From positions 1-23,478 of the forward strand of contig URFQ01000039.1 of NCBI GenBank assembly GCA_900547195.1: a stretch of DNA of 23,478 nucleotides, given 5' to 3'. Made by a program: the position numbers and the translations under genes. A model generated the notes under the pieces. It was not told the DNA's origin. It did no database searches and was given only the letters and a program-made list of their open reading frames with translations. Origin of the DNA: an uncultured Butyricicoccus sp. (GTDB lineage Bacteria; Bacillota; Clostridia; Oscillospirales; Butyricicoccaceae). Shown piece by piece: positions 1 to 8,320 of this stretch. The stretch's first letter is position 1. Each line of letters starts with the position of its first letter.

Positions 1-148
1 GGTGGGTGTGCACCGCGCCCTCCATGCCGCGCTTCCAGCGCAGCTCCACCACCATCAGGTCGCCGATATAGCCCTTCACCGTGCGCACGACGCCGTTTTC
101 CAGCGTTTCCGGCGCAAACTGATCCCGGGTGAAAAACATGTTGTCCAT
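1..148 (-). CDS. Cupin-domain protein, N-terminal part (cut by window edge)
   Basis: The first 49 codons read MDNMFFTRDQFAPETLENGV and continue to a GxEGAVHTH segment. That segment resembles the first metal-binding half of a small cupin barrel (G-x5-HxH pattern). The start ATG at 148-146 is preceded by GGAGGAG, which overlaps the stop codon of the DUF4037 gene six bases upstream, so the two genes are translationally linked in one operon. The rest of the protein lies outside the window. Small cupins of this type often bind a metal or small ligand, but no specific function can be assigned. The cupin call is moderately sure because only about 50 residues are visible. Confidence 0.7.
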   Translation of the reverse strand, partial: MDNMFFTRDQFAPETLENGVVRTVKGYIGDLMVVELRWKRGMEGAVHTH

Positions 149-154
149 CTCCAG

Positions 155-1075
155 TCACTCCTCCATGATATGTGCCCGCCGCAGCGCGGGGTCTTTAATG
201 CGCCCCATCATCTCCATGCAGTGCTCCTGCAAAAAAGCGTCTGTACGGCCGGACAGCCCCTGCCGCCGCAGCTCGGCCGCCACGGTCAGGCAGACGCCCT
301 CGATGCGCTCTTGCGCGTCCGTGCCGCGCGCACGGCTGAGTGCCGCGAGCTGCTCCCCGGCGCGCGGAAGGATGGGCAAACCGCGCAGGCCGCGGTGCAT
401 CCATTTGTAAAACGGCGCATACCGCCGGTTGAGCAGATACACCATGGACAGCGCGGCCCTGGTAAACTCCGCGAGCGCAAGCTGGGCCGCCACTGCGTCC
501 CCGCGCCGCAGGCAGCGGGGATAGTTATACTGCCCGGCCTGCGCCATGACCGCCGCGCGCGCCACGATCTTCTTGATGCGCACATCCTCGGGGTAAAACC
601 GCAGAAGCTTTTCCCGGATGGCCGTGAAATGCCCCTGCGGGTCGGCAAAAACCTGGCCGTTGGTCGCGGTCGCGAGAAAAGCCTCGGGCACGCGCCGCCA
701 CTGGGAAAGCGTTTCCGGGCCTTCCGGCAGGCCGGTGTAGCGCGTAAACCACTGCTGGATGCACAGGCACCCGACGCGGCCGCCGCTGAGCGGCCCGTCC
801 CGCCGCGCCGCGTAGCCGTCCAGCACGCGCGGCAGGCGGTCGTACACCGCCTGCACGGTTTTCCCGTGCGCGCGGAAATCGTCCTCCTCCATCCAGATGC
901 AGAAAGCCGGGCCCCAATCGTGGTCGCGCGACAGGGCGTCGTCAAACCCAAAGCACTCCGACCCTTCCCCGGCCAGCCCGACCGCGAGCCGCGCTGCCCG
1001 CTCCGGGACGCTCCTCTCCAGCGCCGCGCGCCCGTGCCGCATATAGTATTCCCGCGCCAGCTCCAGCCCGGTCAC
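155..1075 (-). CDS. DUF4037 domain protein (nucleotidyltransferase-like)
   Basis: This 306-residue protein carries GSECFGFDDALSRDHDWG at about residues 38-55, the hallmark segment of DUF4037 proteins, which have a nucleotidyltransferase-like N-terminal region. The G-S and spaced acidic residues (D45, D46, D51, D53) recall the GS-x-DxD metal site of that fold, though activity is not established. The C-terminal half is helical, with a run like FYKWMHRGLRGLPILP. It starts with GTG at 1075-1073, which overlaps the TGA of the upstream TPR gene by four bases (GTGA), indicating translational coupling. It sits between the TPR gene and a cupin gene in one operon. The family's biological role is not known to me. 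Confidence 0.85.
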   Translation of the reverse strand: MTGLELAREYYMRHGRAALERSVPERAARLAVGLAGEGSECFGFDDALSRDHDWGPAFCIWMEEDDFRAHGKTVQAVYDRLPRVLDGYAARRDGPLSGGRVGCLCIQQWFTRYTGLPEGPETLSQWRRVPEAFLATATNGQVFADPQGHFTAIREKLLRFYPEDVRIKKIVARAAVMAQAGQYNYPRCLRRGDAVAAQLALAEFTRAALSMVYLLNRRYAPFYKWMHRGLRGLPILPRAGEQLAALSRARGTDAQERIEGVCLTVAAELRRQGLSGRTDAFLQEHCMEMMGRIKDPALRRAHIMEE

Positions 1076-2010
1076 GCGCCGCGCGCCTGCTGCAGGCGCT
1101 GCAAATCGTCGGCCACCGCGCGGGTACGCTCATGCTCGGGGCCAAGCAGCTTCTGATAGACTTTTTCGGCCTTGCCGAGCACCGCAATCGCCTTGTCCCA
1201 TTTGCCCATTTTCTTATATACCCAGCACATGTTCTGGCAGGTGATGGCGAACTCCACATTTTCCCCGAAAAACCGCTTGGTATACTCGGCCGATTTGCGG
1301 TATAGCCGGAGGGCTCGCTCGCACTCCCCCTCGGCATACAGGAACCCGGCCAGGCTGTTGAGACCCGCGGCATAGTGGACGTTTTCCTCGTCCGCGCATT
1401 TTTCAAATTCCAGCAGCGCGCGGTTGAGGCAGAGCATGGCCAGCTTCGGGTTGCCGGCCGCATAGTAGAGCGACGTCAGGTTATTGTACGTCACCGCGAC
1501 CTCGTGCCTGTGGCCGGGCATTTTTTCAATGAGCACCAGCGCCTGCTCGAGATAGGCGATCGCCTTGTCGATCTGCCGGGTTTCCTGATAGGCGAGCGCG
1601 AGGTTGTTGAGCACGCTCGCATAGGCGTAGCTCTTCTGCCGCCCTTCTTCGCGGTAAATGCGGATGGCCTCAAGAAACCGGGGAATTGCATGGTCATAGT
1701 CCTTCATCAGGCGGTAGGTGCCCGCCATATTGTTTAAAATCGTGGCATACTGGCTGCAATTCTCTCCCACCGCGCCGGCGGCCAGCGTCCTGGCCCGCTC
1801 AAACGCATCGAGCGACAGCGCATACCGCCCCGCCCCCCGGTAAAACGATCCCAGCTCATTGTATACGGCAATCTGCTCCTCCGCGCCGCTCTGCCCGCTC
1901 TTCTGCGCGCGGATCGCGCTTGTAATCAGGAATTTTTCCACTTCCCCCAGATCCCCCTGCGCATATTGCAAATCCAGGCCCTGATAGAATTCCTGCAACC
2001 GGTTTTGCAT
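1072..2010 (-). CDS. Tetratricopeptide repeat protein
   Basis: This is a soluble 312-residue protein made almost entirely of helical TPR repeats. Repeats are visible as A-x-x-L-N-N-L-A-x-x-Y patterns: YATILNNMAGTYRLMKDYDHA, YASVLNNLALAYQETRQIDKA, VAVTYNNLTSLYYAAGNPKLA, YAAGLNSLAGFLYAEGECERA and FAITCQNMCWVYKKMGKWDKA. They have roughly 42-residue spacing, as in kinesin-light-chain-type TPRs. Such proteins are protein-protein scaffolds. I place the start at the second in-frame ATG (2010) because AGGAGG at 2018-2023 lies 7 nt before it, whereas the first ATG (2016) abuts the ribosome binding site. It is the first gene of the TPR-DUF4037-cupin operon, is transcribed from the promoter at 2057-2109, and overlaps the next gene by 4 bases. 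Confidence 0.85.
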   Translation of the reverse strand: MQNRLQEFYQGLDLQYAQGDLGEVEKFLITSAIRAQKSGQSGAEEQIAVYNELGSFYRGAGRYALSLDAFERARTLAAGAVGENCSQYATILNNMAGTYRLMKDYDHAIPRFLEAIRIYREEGRQKSYAYASVLNNLALAYQETRQIDKAIAYLEQALVLIEKMPGHRHEVAVTYNNLTSLYYAAGNPKLAMLCLNRALLEFEKCADEENVHYAAGLNSLAGFLYAEGECERALRLYRKSAEYTKRFFGENVEFAITCQNMCWVYKKMGKWDKAIAVLGKAEKVYQKLLGPEHERTRAVADDLQRLQQARGA

Positions 2011-2017
2011 AACCATT

Positions 2018-2023
2018 CCTCCT
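2018..2023 (-). promoter_or_regulatory. Ribosome binding site that decides the TPR gene start
   Basis: AGGAGG on the minus strand lies 7 nt before the ATG at 2010 and only 1 nt before the ATG at 2016. Normal spacing favours the inner ATG, removing two residues (MV) from the longest reading frame. Confidence 0.8.
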
Positions 2024-2056
2024 GACGGCGGCTGACACCGCTCCCATTCTGGTTCT

Positions 2057-2109
2057 ATTATAAAAAAATACGCGCGCGGGCGCTGTGCCTGCTCTCATGT
2101 GATTTTTGC
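2057..2109 (-). promoter_or_regulatory. Promoter of TPR operon with shared GCAAAAA/GGCACA element
   Basis: On the minus strand, GCAAAAATCA (2109-2100) is followed by GGCACA (2089-2084), then exactly 21 nt, then TATAAT (2062-2057). The hexamer 17 nt upstream of the -10 is CAGCGC, so there is no sigma-A -35 box and an activator is likely needed. The same two blocks with the same 20-nt and 21-nt registers occur before the alcohol dehydrogenase, pyruvate carboxylase, opine-type dehydrogenase and PFOR genes. Similarity to the pyruvate carboxylase copy is particularly high, including ACATGAGAG between the blocks. Confidence 0.75.
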
Positions 2110-2137
2110 AGTTTGTGGTGCGCGCGCTTACGCCCTT

Positions 2138-2160
2138 CCCGGCGGCGCAAAGCCGCCGGG
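2138..2160. repeat. Perfect 9-bp inverted repeat between divergent promoters
   Basis: CCCGGCGGC (2138-2146), loop GCAAA, GCCGCCGGG (2152-2160). It lies midway between the divergent TPR-operon and alcohol-dehydrogenase promoter elements. It has no T-tract on either side, so it is not an obvious terminator. It could be an operator, an insulating hairpin, or a by-product of high GC. The stretch 2017-2318 otherwise holds only the two promoters and leaders. Confidence 0.4.
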
Positions 2161-2191
2161 TTTGCGCCCGGAATCCAAAAAGCGAGATGCT

Positions 2192-2244
2192 GCAAAAAAA
2201 AGAGGATGGAATGCACATCACGCCCTTTTTCCCCTGATTATAAT
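2192..2244 (+). promoter_or_regulatory. Promoter of alcohol dehydrogenase with shared element
   Basis: GCAAAAAAAA (2192-2201) is followed at the conserved register by TGCACA (2212-2217), then 21 nt, then TATAAT (2239-2244). The hexamer 17 nt upstream of the -10 is CATCAC, not a -35 box. The predicted leader to the ATG at 2319 is about 70 nt. It is divergent from the TPR-operon promoter, and the two elements lie on opposite strands about 80 bp apart. Confidence 0.75.
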
Positions 2245-2318
2245 AAGGGCAAGGTAGTTGATTCGGATACGGCGTCCATCCTGCCGCATGAGATGAAAAT
2301 TTTTAGGAGGCTTGCTTT

Positions 2319-3503
2319 ATGGAGAACTTTACTTTCTACAGCCCGACTTACTTTGCATTTGGTAAGGGCACCGAGAACGAAACCGGCGCGTACGTGAAAA
2401 AGTACGGCGGGCACAAGGTGCTGATTCATTACGGCGGCGGCTCGGTTGTCCGCTCCGGCCTGCTCGGCCGCGTGAAGGCTTCCCTCGACGCAGAGGGCAT
2501 CGCGCACGTCGAGCTTGGCGGCGTCAAGGCCAGCCCCCACAGCGACCTGGTTTACGAAGGCATCGAGCTCGCCCGCAGGGAAGGCGTGGACTTCGTCCTC
2601 GCGGTTGGCGGCGGCTCGGTCATGGACTCGGCTAAGGGCATTGCGCTCGGCGCGGTCTATGACGGCGATTTCTGGGACTTCTACTGCGGCAAAAAAGGCC
2701 CTGTCACCGAGGCTCTGCCGGTCGGCTGCGTGGTCACCATCGCGGCGTCCGGTTCGGAAGGCTCCACCGACTCGGTCGTCACCCTGGTCACCGAGGACGG
2801 CAACCAGTACAAGCGCTGCGCGGACGGCGACATCCTGCGCCCGCTCTTCGCCATCATGAACCCGGAGCTGATGATGACCCTGCCCCCGTACCAGACGGCA
2901 AGCGGCATCGCGGACATCATGGCGCACTGCATGGAGCGCTACTTCACCCACACGAAGGATGTGGAGCTGACCGACCGCCTGCTGGAGGCCGTCATGCTGA
3001 CTATGATCAAGGAAGGCCGCCGCGTCATGGCCAATCCGAACGATTATGAAGCGCGCGCAAACATCATGTGGGCGGCCATGATCGCGCAGAACAACTCCAC
3101 CGGCGTGGGCCGCGCGCAGGACTGGGGCACCCACCACATGGACAACGAAATCGGCATCCTCTACGGCGCTTCCCATGGCGCAGGCCTGGCGCTGCTCTTC
3201 CCGTACTGGATGGAGTATGCGATGAAGGCACAGGGCGCGGGCCGCTTTGTGATGTATGCAAACCGCGTCTGGGGCTGCCAGATCGACTTCGAGCATCCTG
3301 AAGTGACCGCGATGGAAGGCATCCGGTGCTTCCAGAACTTCATGAAGGATATCGGCATGCCCACCACCATCGGCGAGCTGGGCGGCAAGGAAGAGGATAT
3401 CCCGAAGATGGTCGAGAACATGTTCCACGGCGCGCCGAACCACGGCAACTTTGTCAAGCTGACGCCGGAAATCGCGGCGGAAATCTACCGCATGGCGATG
3501 TAA
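2319..3503 (+). CDS. Iron-containing alcohol dehydrogenase (butanol/YqhD-like)
   Basis: This 394-residue group III (iron-type) alcohol dehydrogenase reduces aldehydes to alcohols with NAD(P)H in the cytoplasm. The N-terminal dinucleotide-binding half shows HYGGGSVVRSG (about 37-47, the GGGS form typical of NADPH-using butanol/YqhD enzymes) and AVGGGSVMDSAKGIALGA. The metal-binding half has GIADIMAHCMERY and THHMDNEIGILYGASHGAG, providing the Asp and three His ligands. Length is normal for the family. The start is supported by AGGAGG 8 nt upstream. It has its own promoter carrying the shared element, so it is probably co-controlled with PFOR and pyruvate carboxylase. A plausible role is removal of acetaldehyde or another aldehyde from the GRE pathway or from fermentation; the substrate is inferred only. 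Confidence 0.92.
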   Translation: MENFTFYSPTYFAFGKGTENETGAYVKKYGGHKVLIHYGGGSVVRSGLLGRVKASLDAEGIAHVELGGVKASPHSDLVYEGIELARREGVDFVLAVGGGSVMDSAKGIALGAVYDGDFWDFYCGKKGPVTEALPVGCVVTIAASGSEGSTDSVVTLVTEDGNQYKRCADGDILRPLFAIMNPELMMTLPPYQTASGIADIMAHCMERYFTHTKDVELTDRLLEAVMLTMIKEGRRVMANPNDYEARANIMWAAMIAQNNSTGVGRAQDWGTHHMDNEIGILYGASHGAGLALLFPYWMEYAMKAQGAGRFVMYANRVWGCQIDFEHPEVTAMEGIRCFQNFMKDIGMPTTIGELGGKEEDIPKMVENMFHGAPNHGNFVKLTPEIAAEIYRMAM

Positions 3504-3508
3504 GGCAG

Positions 3509-3605
3509 CTGCCGGCACGGTTTGCCATTTCCCGGCCTTTGCAGCTCCGCAATTCCATAGAGGGCCTGCCCGCACGGCTGTTTCGTGCCGGCAGGCTTTC
3601 CTGCC
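3509..3605 (+). repeat. Competing inverted repeats after alcohol dehydrogenase
   Basis: CTGCCGGCACG (3509-3519) is perfectly complementary to CGTGCCGGCAG (3584-3594). The same right arm also pairs with CCTGCCCGCACG (3565-3576) with one mismatch over 12 bp. A third small hairpin, GGCAGG-CTTT-CCTGCC, spans 3590-3605. No T-run follows, so this is not a classic terminator. Mutually exclusive arms between two genes could act as an attenuator or a transcript-stability element. Confidence 0.4.
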
Positions 3606-3664
3606 TGAAACGAAAAAAGCCATCCGCCCAAAGGACCGGATGAAGCGAGAAAGGGGTTATAGCC

Positions 3665-4678
3665 ATGAAATATTTTACCGCGGTTGACGCTGTGGAGGGG
3701 CTGGAATCCGCCCTGGATACGGACGGGATCATGCTCACCGGCGAGGACTGCCTGCTGCGCATGGAAAACCAGCGCCTGCTGATGCAGAGCCTGATGATCG
3801 ACCCTCCGGAAACGGAGCACGACCCGCGGCTCGTGCAGATGATGCGCAGCCAGACCATGCTATGGTCGGAGAAAATTGAGGAATGCATGAAAAAGCAGTT
3901 GTGCATCCGGCTGCCCGACCGTCCCATCGACGCCTTTCTGCCGGCAACGCCGGCCGAGATTTCGCGCCTCAGCGCGTTTATGGACCGCCCGGCCGAATGG
4001 CTGCGCGGGCAGGCCGCCGCGCTGCGGGACGTCAATCCGGATCTCAGCTGCCGCGGCTGCCGCATGCTCATCAGCAACGAGCTGGTGTTCCGCGCCTTCC
4101 TGCGCGCGCTGTTTACCACGGCGCAGCAATGCGGCGTTCATGCGCTGTCCGTCCTGATCCCCTTTGTTTCCGACTGCCGGGAGGTGGAATACCTGGGCGG
4201 CGTCATCTCGGAATATGCGGGCGCCCACGGCATCGAATGCAGCGTCGGCGTGGAAATCGCCACGCCGCGCGCGGCCTGCATCGCGGGCGACCTGGCAAAG
4301 CATGCAGACGCGATTGTATTCAATGTGGATGAGCTGGTGCAGCTGCTTTACGGCATGTCGCGCAAGGACACCCGCAAAGTAATCTTCCACTATTTACAGG
4401 AGCATGTGTTTCGCCACAACCCGTTCACCGAGTTTGACGACATCGGCGTGGGCTCGCTGCTGACCATTGCGCTCAAACAGATCCGCGCGGTGCGGCCGGA
4501 TCTGCGCCTGAGCGCGATCGGCTACCCGACCCTGACCGAAAAGGGCCGCAAATTTTGTTCCAGCATGGGCATCGACATGCTGATCGGGCCGCAGTACCTG
4601 TTTCATGCGGAAAACCTGCTTGGCGCAGCCGCCGAAGGGCAGCCCTCCGATCCCCCCGCATCCGACAAAGCAATTTAA
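3665..4678 (+). CDS. Stand-alone PPDK C-terminal (PEP-binding) domain homologue, likely inactive
   Basis: This 337-residue protein aligns by eye with the C-terminal PEP/pyruvate TIM barrel of pyruvate phosphate dikinase. It has CIRLPDRPIDAFLP (80-93, cf. TIRLLDPPLHEFLP), NPDLSCRGCRMLISNE (124-139), VLIPFVSDCREVEY and VGVEIATPRAACIAGDLAKHAD, then VFNVDELVQLLYGMSR (cf. SFGTNDLTQMTFGFSR). The nucleotide-binding and phospho-histidine domains are absent. Key catalytic residues look lost: the RTEH arginine is Gly26, the metal-binding ND pair is D222-E223, and the GEHGGD-type segment with the catalytic Cys is replaced by IGYPTLTEKG. R82 and E197 are retained. It may be a PEP/pyruvate-sensing pseudoenzyme. 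The start has AAAGGGG 8 nt upstream. It lies between alcohol dehydrogenase and pyruvate carboxylase. Confidence 0.75.
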   Translation: MKYFTAVDAVEGLESALDTDGIMLTGEDCLLRMENQRLLMQSLMIDPPETEHDPRLVQMMRSQTMLWSEKIEECMKKQLCIRLPDRPIDAFLPATPAEISRLSAFMDRPAEWLRGQAAALRDVNPDLSCRGCRMLISNELVFRAFLRALFTTAQQCGVHALSVLIPFVSDCREVEYLGGVISEYAGAHGIECSVGVEIATPRAACIAGDLAKHADAIVFNVDELVQLLYGMSRKDTRKVIFHYLQEHVFRHNPFTEFDDIGVGSLLTIALKQIRAVRPDLRLSAIGYPTLTEKGRKFCSSMGIDMLIGPQYLFHAENLLGAAAEGQPSDPPASDKAI

Positions 4679-4705
4679 CGTCAAAAAAGCCCTGTAAAAC
4701 CAACG

Positions 4706-4742
4706 CTGCCCCAGGCCATGCGCACCGCGCGGCCTGGGGCAG
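4706..4742. terminator. Bidirectional terminator between convergent genes
   Basis: CTGCCCCAGGCC (4706-4717) and GGCCTGGGGCAG (4731-4742) form a perfect 12-bp stem. On the plus strand it is followed by TTTCATTCTCTTTTC. On the minus strand, GTTGGTTTTAC follows a few bases after the stem and a longer T-run comes further on. It separates the PPDK-like gene (ends 4678) from pyruvate carboxylase (ends 4757). Confidence 0.75.
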
Positions 4743-4756
4743 TTTCATTCTCTTTT

Positions 4757-7700
4757 CTACTTGATGACGGCGAGCAGCTCGCCGGCTCCCACGGTCTTGT
4801 TTTCCTTTGCCAAAAGCTGATCCACACGGCCCGCCATGCGCGCGACCACCGAGGTTTCCATCTTCATGGACTCGATCAGGAGCACCGCCTGGTTGTGCTC
4901 GACCATGTCGCCCTCGCGCACCAGCACGCGGGACACCACGCCGGGCATGGGCGCGCCGATCTGCGCCTTGTCCTCCGGGTCGGCCAGCGGCGTGCGCTGC
5001 GCGGCGGCCTTTTCCTCCAGAGCGTCGGGCACCGCGACCTCGCGCCGCATCCCGTTCAGCTCGAACAGCACGCTGCGCGTGCCGTCCTCATTGTGGTCGC
5101 CCAGGCCAAGGTACTTGACCGCAAGGGTCTTGCCGTCTTCAATGTTAATCTGGTTGGTTTCCCCGAGCGCCATGCCGTTGAAGAACACATGGCTGCCCAT
5201 GCGGGTGATATAGCCGTACTCCTTGCGGTGGCGGCAGAATTCCTCGACAACCTTGGGGTACAGGCACCACGAGATCACCGTGCGATCCTTCGCGTTCGGC
5301 AGGAAGCGCTCGACCTCGCGGCGCGCCGCGGCAAAGTCCACCGGCGGCAGCAGCTCGCCCGGGCGGCAGGTAATCGGCTCCTCGCCCTTGAGCACCAGCT
5401 TTTGCAGCGCCTGCGGGAAGCCGCCCGCGGGCTGTCCCATCATGCCCTTAAAATAGGATACCACCGAATCCGGAAACGTCAGAGCGTCGCCCTTTTCCAG
5501 GATGTTCTCCGGGGTCAGCTGGTTCTGCACCATGAAAATGGCCATATCGCCCACCATTTTGGACGACGGCGTCACCTTGATGATATCGCCCATCATCCGG
5601 TTGACCACAATATACATTTCGCGCACCGCCTCGAACTGTGCGCCAAGGCCCACGGCCGTAACCTGCGATTTGAGGTTGGTATACTGGCCGCCGGGCATCT
5701 CGTAGCGGTAAACGTCGGCCGAGGGCGCCTTCATGCCATGGTCGAACGACGCATAGCGCAGGCGCACGTCCGCCCAGTATTCGCTGAGCCTTTGCAGGCG
5801 CTCCGGCTCCAGCCCTGTATCGCGCTCCTGTCCGGCGAGCGCCGTCACAACCGCGTTCATGGACGGCTGGCTCGTGATCGAGGACAGCGAATCGATCGCC
5901 GTATCCACGATGTCCACCCCTGCTTCAGCCGCCATCAGAAGCGCGGCCACCTGATTGCCCGAGGTATCGTGCGTGTGCAGATGGATGGGCAGGCCGACCT
6001 CGTTTTTGAGCGCCGCGACCAGCTTTTTCGCCGCATAGGGCTTGAGCAGGCCAGACATGTCCTTGATGCACAGCACATGCGCACCGCGCTTTTCGATTTC
6101 CTTCGCCAGGTTTATGTAGTAGCGCAGCGAATATTTGTCGCGCTTGGGATCGAGGATGTCGCCGGTGTAGCAGATCGCGGCCTCGCACAGCTTGCCCTGG
6201 TTCAGCACCTCGTCCATGGCGATCTCCATGCCGGGCAGCCAGTTGAGCGAATCGAACACGCGGAACACATCGATGCCCGCCCTAGCCGACTCGCGCACGA
6301 ACGCGCGTACAAGGTTGTCCGGATAATTGGCGTAGCCGACCAGGCTGGAGCCGCGCAGCAGCATCTGGAATGGGATATTCGGGATTTTCTCGCGCAGCAG
6401 CTCCAGGCGCTCCCACGGCGACTCGTGCAGGAAGCGGTACGCGGTGTCGAACGTCGCGCCGCCCCACATCTCGAGCGAAAAGCACCGGTTCAGGATTTCC
6501 GCTGTGCCTTCGGCGGCGTTCAGCATGTCGCGGGTGCGCATGCGGGTGGACAGCAGCGACTGATGGGCGTCGCGCATGGTGGTGTCGGTGAGGAGGAGGC
6601 GCTTTTCATCCAGCACATACCGCTTGACCGCCTCCGGGCCTTCCCGGTCAAGCAGCTGCTTGAGGCCCTCACACCGCGGCGGCGTATGTTCATAGGGCGG
6701 GAAGCGCGGCGCGTCGTACTGGGCGCGCTCGGCGGACGGGTTTTTCACCTGGATCTCCGCGATATAGCGCAGCACCTTGGTGGCGCGGTCGCGGCCTTCC
6801 TCGAAGTCGAACAGTTCGGGCGTTTCGTCGATAAACCGGGTGTGGCATTTGCCCGCGCGGAAGGTCGGATGCTGTAAAATGTTCGTCAGGAACGGCATGT
6901 TGGTCTTGACGCCGCGGATATGCTCTTCACTGATGGCGCGCAGCGCCTTCTGGCACAAGCCGCCGAACGCGTGGTCGTGGCAGGTGATCTTGACGAGCAG
7001 GGAATCGTAATAGGGCGAAATCACCGCGCCCGCGTAGGTGTTTCCGCCGTCCAGGCGCACGCCGTGGCCGCCGCTTGAACGATAGGAAGTGATCTTGCCG
7101 GTATCGGGCAGGAAATTGTTCTTGGGATCCTCGGTCGTGATGCGGCACTGCATGGCGTAGCCGCGCGCGGCTACATCCTCCTGCGAGCGGATGCCGATGC
7201 CGTCGTCCGCCAGCGCATAGCCTTCCGCGATGAGGATCTGCGAGCGCACGAGGTCAATGCCGGTCAGTTCCTCGGTGACCGTATGCTCCACCTGGATGCG
7301 CGGGTTCATCTCAATAAAATAATGGTTGCCGTCGCGGTCGACAAGGAACTCAATCGTGCCCGCCGAGACGTAGCCGACATACTTCGCAATTTTGACCGCA
7401 TCTGCATACAGCCGGTCGCGGACGCCCTGCGGGACGCTCCACGCGGGCGCGAATTCGATCACCTTCTGGTAGCGCCGCTGCAAAGAGCAGTCGCGCTCAA
7501 ACAGGTGCACAATGTTGCCGTACTGGTCGCCCAGCACCTGCACCTCGATGTGCTTGGGCTCCACGAGATACTTTTCGATGAAGATATCTTCGTTGCCAAA
7601 CGCCTTCTGCGCCTCGTTTTTGACCATGCGGAAATTGACGCGGATGTCCTCCGCGCTGTCGCAGCGGCGCATGCCGCGTCCGCCGCCGCCCCCGGCCGCC

Positions 7701-8188
7701 TTGAGCAGCACCGGATAGCCGTATGCTTCCGCAAGGGCAATCGCGTCGTTTTCGTCGGTCAGCGGCCGCGCCGAACCGGGAATGGTGGGCACGCCGCAGG
7801 CGGCGGCAATGGTTTTCGCGGTCAGCTTGTCGCCCATCTGCTCCAGGATGGTATGGGAAGGGCCGATGAACGTGATGCCCGCCTGGTCGCAGGCGCGCGC
7901 AAATTCCGCGTTTTCGGACAGGAACCCATAACCGGGATGGATGGCGTCCACCTGGCGGCGTTTGGCGAGATCGATGATGGCCGGGATGTCCAGATAAGCG
8001 GCCAGCGGGCTTTTGTTTTCCCCGATCCGGTAGGCTTCGTCCGCGCGCGTGCGGTACAGGCTGTAGGTATCCTCCTGGGAATAGATCGCAACCGTGCGCA
8101 GGTCCAGGTCATAACAGGCCCGGAAAATGCGCTGCGCAATCTCGCCGCGGTTGGCCACGAGGATTTTTTTAAACTTCCGGATTACCAT
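4757..8188 (-). CDS. pyc: Pyruvate carboxylase, single-chain
   Basis: This 1143-residue enzyme carboxylates pyruvate to oxaloacetate using ATP, bicarbonate and biotin. Domains in order: biotin carboxylase (about 1-450; KAAGGGGGRGMR at 163-174, FIEMNPRIQVEHTVTEE near 291-307); carboxyltransferase (about 530-830; DTTMRDAHQSLLSTRMRTRD, the CIKDMSGL lysine near 709, metal-binding HLHTHD near 736-741); and a C-terminal biotinyl domain with ESMKMETSV, biotinylated at about K1109. Length is normal. I chose the ATG at 8188, with AGGAAAGGA upstream, because the longer frame starting at 8362 runs through the promoter's TATAAT. It carries the shared promoter element and has its own transcription unit. 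It would feed pyruvate into oxaloacetate as a counterpart to PFOR. Confidence 0.95.
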   Translation of the reverse strand: MVIRKFKKILVANRGEIAQRIFRACYDLDLRTVAIYSQEDTYSLYRTRADEAYRIGENKSPLAAYLDIPAIIDLAKRRQVDAIHPGYGFLSENAEFARACDQAGITFIGPSHTILEQMGDKLTAKTIAAACGVPTIPGSARPLTDENDAIALAEAYGYPVLLKAAGGGGGRGMRRCDSAEDIRVNFRMVKNEAQKAFGNEDIFIEKYLVEPKHIEVQVLGDQYGNIVHLFERDCSLQRRYQKVIEFAPAWSVPQGVRDRLYADAVKIAKYVGYVSAGTIEFLVDRDGNHYFIEMNPRIQVEHTVTEELTGIDLVRSQILIAEGYALADDGIGIRSQEDVAARGYAMQCRITTEDPKNNFLPDTGKITSYRSSGGHGVRLDGGNTYAGAVISPYYDSLLVKITCHDHAFGGLCQKALRAISEEHIRGVKTNMPFLTNILQHPTFRAGKCHTRFIDETPELFDFEEGRDRATKVLRYIAEIQVKNPSAERAQYDAPRFPPYEHTPPRCEGLKQLLDREGPEAVKRYVLDEKRLLLTDTTMRDAHQSLLSTRMRTRDMLNAAEGTAEILNRCFSLEMWGGATFDTAYRFLHESPWERLELLREKIPNIPFQMLLRGSSLVGYANYPDNLVRAFVRESARAGIDVFRVFDSLNWLPGMEIAMDEVLNQGKLCEAAICYTGDILDPKRDKYSLRYYINLAKEIEKRGAHVLCIKDMSGLLKPYAAKKLVAALKNEVGLPIHLHTHDTSGNQVAALLMAAEAGVDIVDTAIDSLSSITSQPSMNAVVTALAGQERDTGLEPERLQRLSEYWADVRLRYASFDHGMKAPSADVYRYEMPGGQYTNLKSQVTAVGLGAQFEAVREMYIVVNRMMGDIIKVTPSSKMVGDMAIFMVQNQLTPENILEKGDALTFPDSVVSYFKGMMGQPAGGFPQALQKLVLKGEEPITCRPGELLPPVDFAAARREVERFLPNAKDRTVISWCLYPKVVEEFCRHRKEYGYITRMGSHVFFNGMALGETNQINIEDGKTLAVKYLGLGDHNEDGTRSVLFELNGMRREVAVPDALEEKAAAQRTPLADPEDKAQIGAPMPGVVSRVLVREGDMVEHNQAVLLIESMKMETSVVARMAGRVDQLLAKENKTVGAGELLAVIK

Positions 8189-8320
8189 GGTAGGTCCGTC
8201 CTTTCCTAAAGATTGGTGCAAGGGCATGGCAGCATACCGCCCGGAAAGCCAGAATGCAGCGGGCTTGCCGCCTGCTGCATTCTGACCGTGATAAACCGGC
8301 GATGAACTGCCTGTGAATTT

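Noticed and set aside
4718..6877. 719-codon open frame on the plus strand opposite pyruvate carboxylase
   Set aside because: Low-complexity His/Arg/Ala-rich shadow of the high-GC coding strand; no ribosome binding site or recognisable domain, while the minus strand is clearly pyruvate carboxylase.
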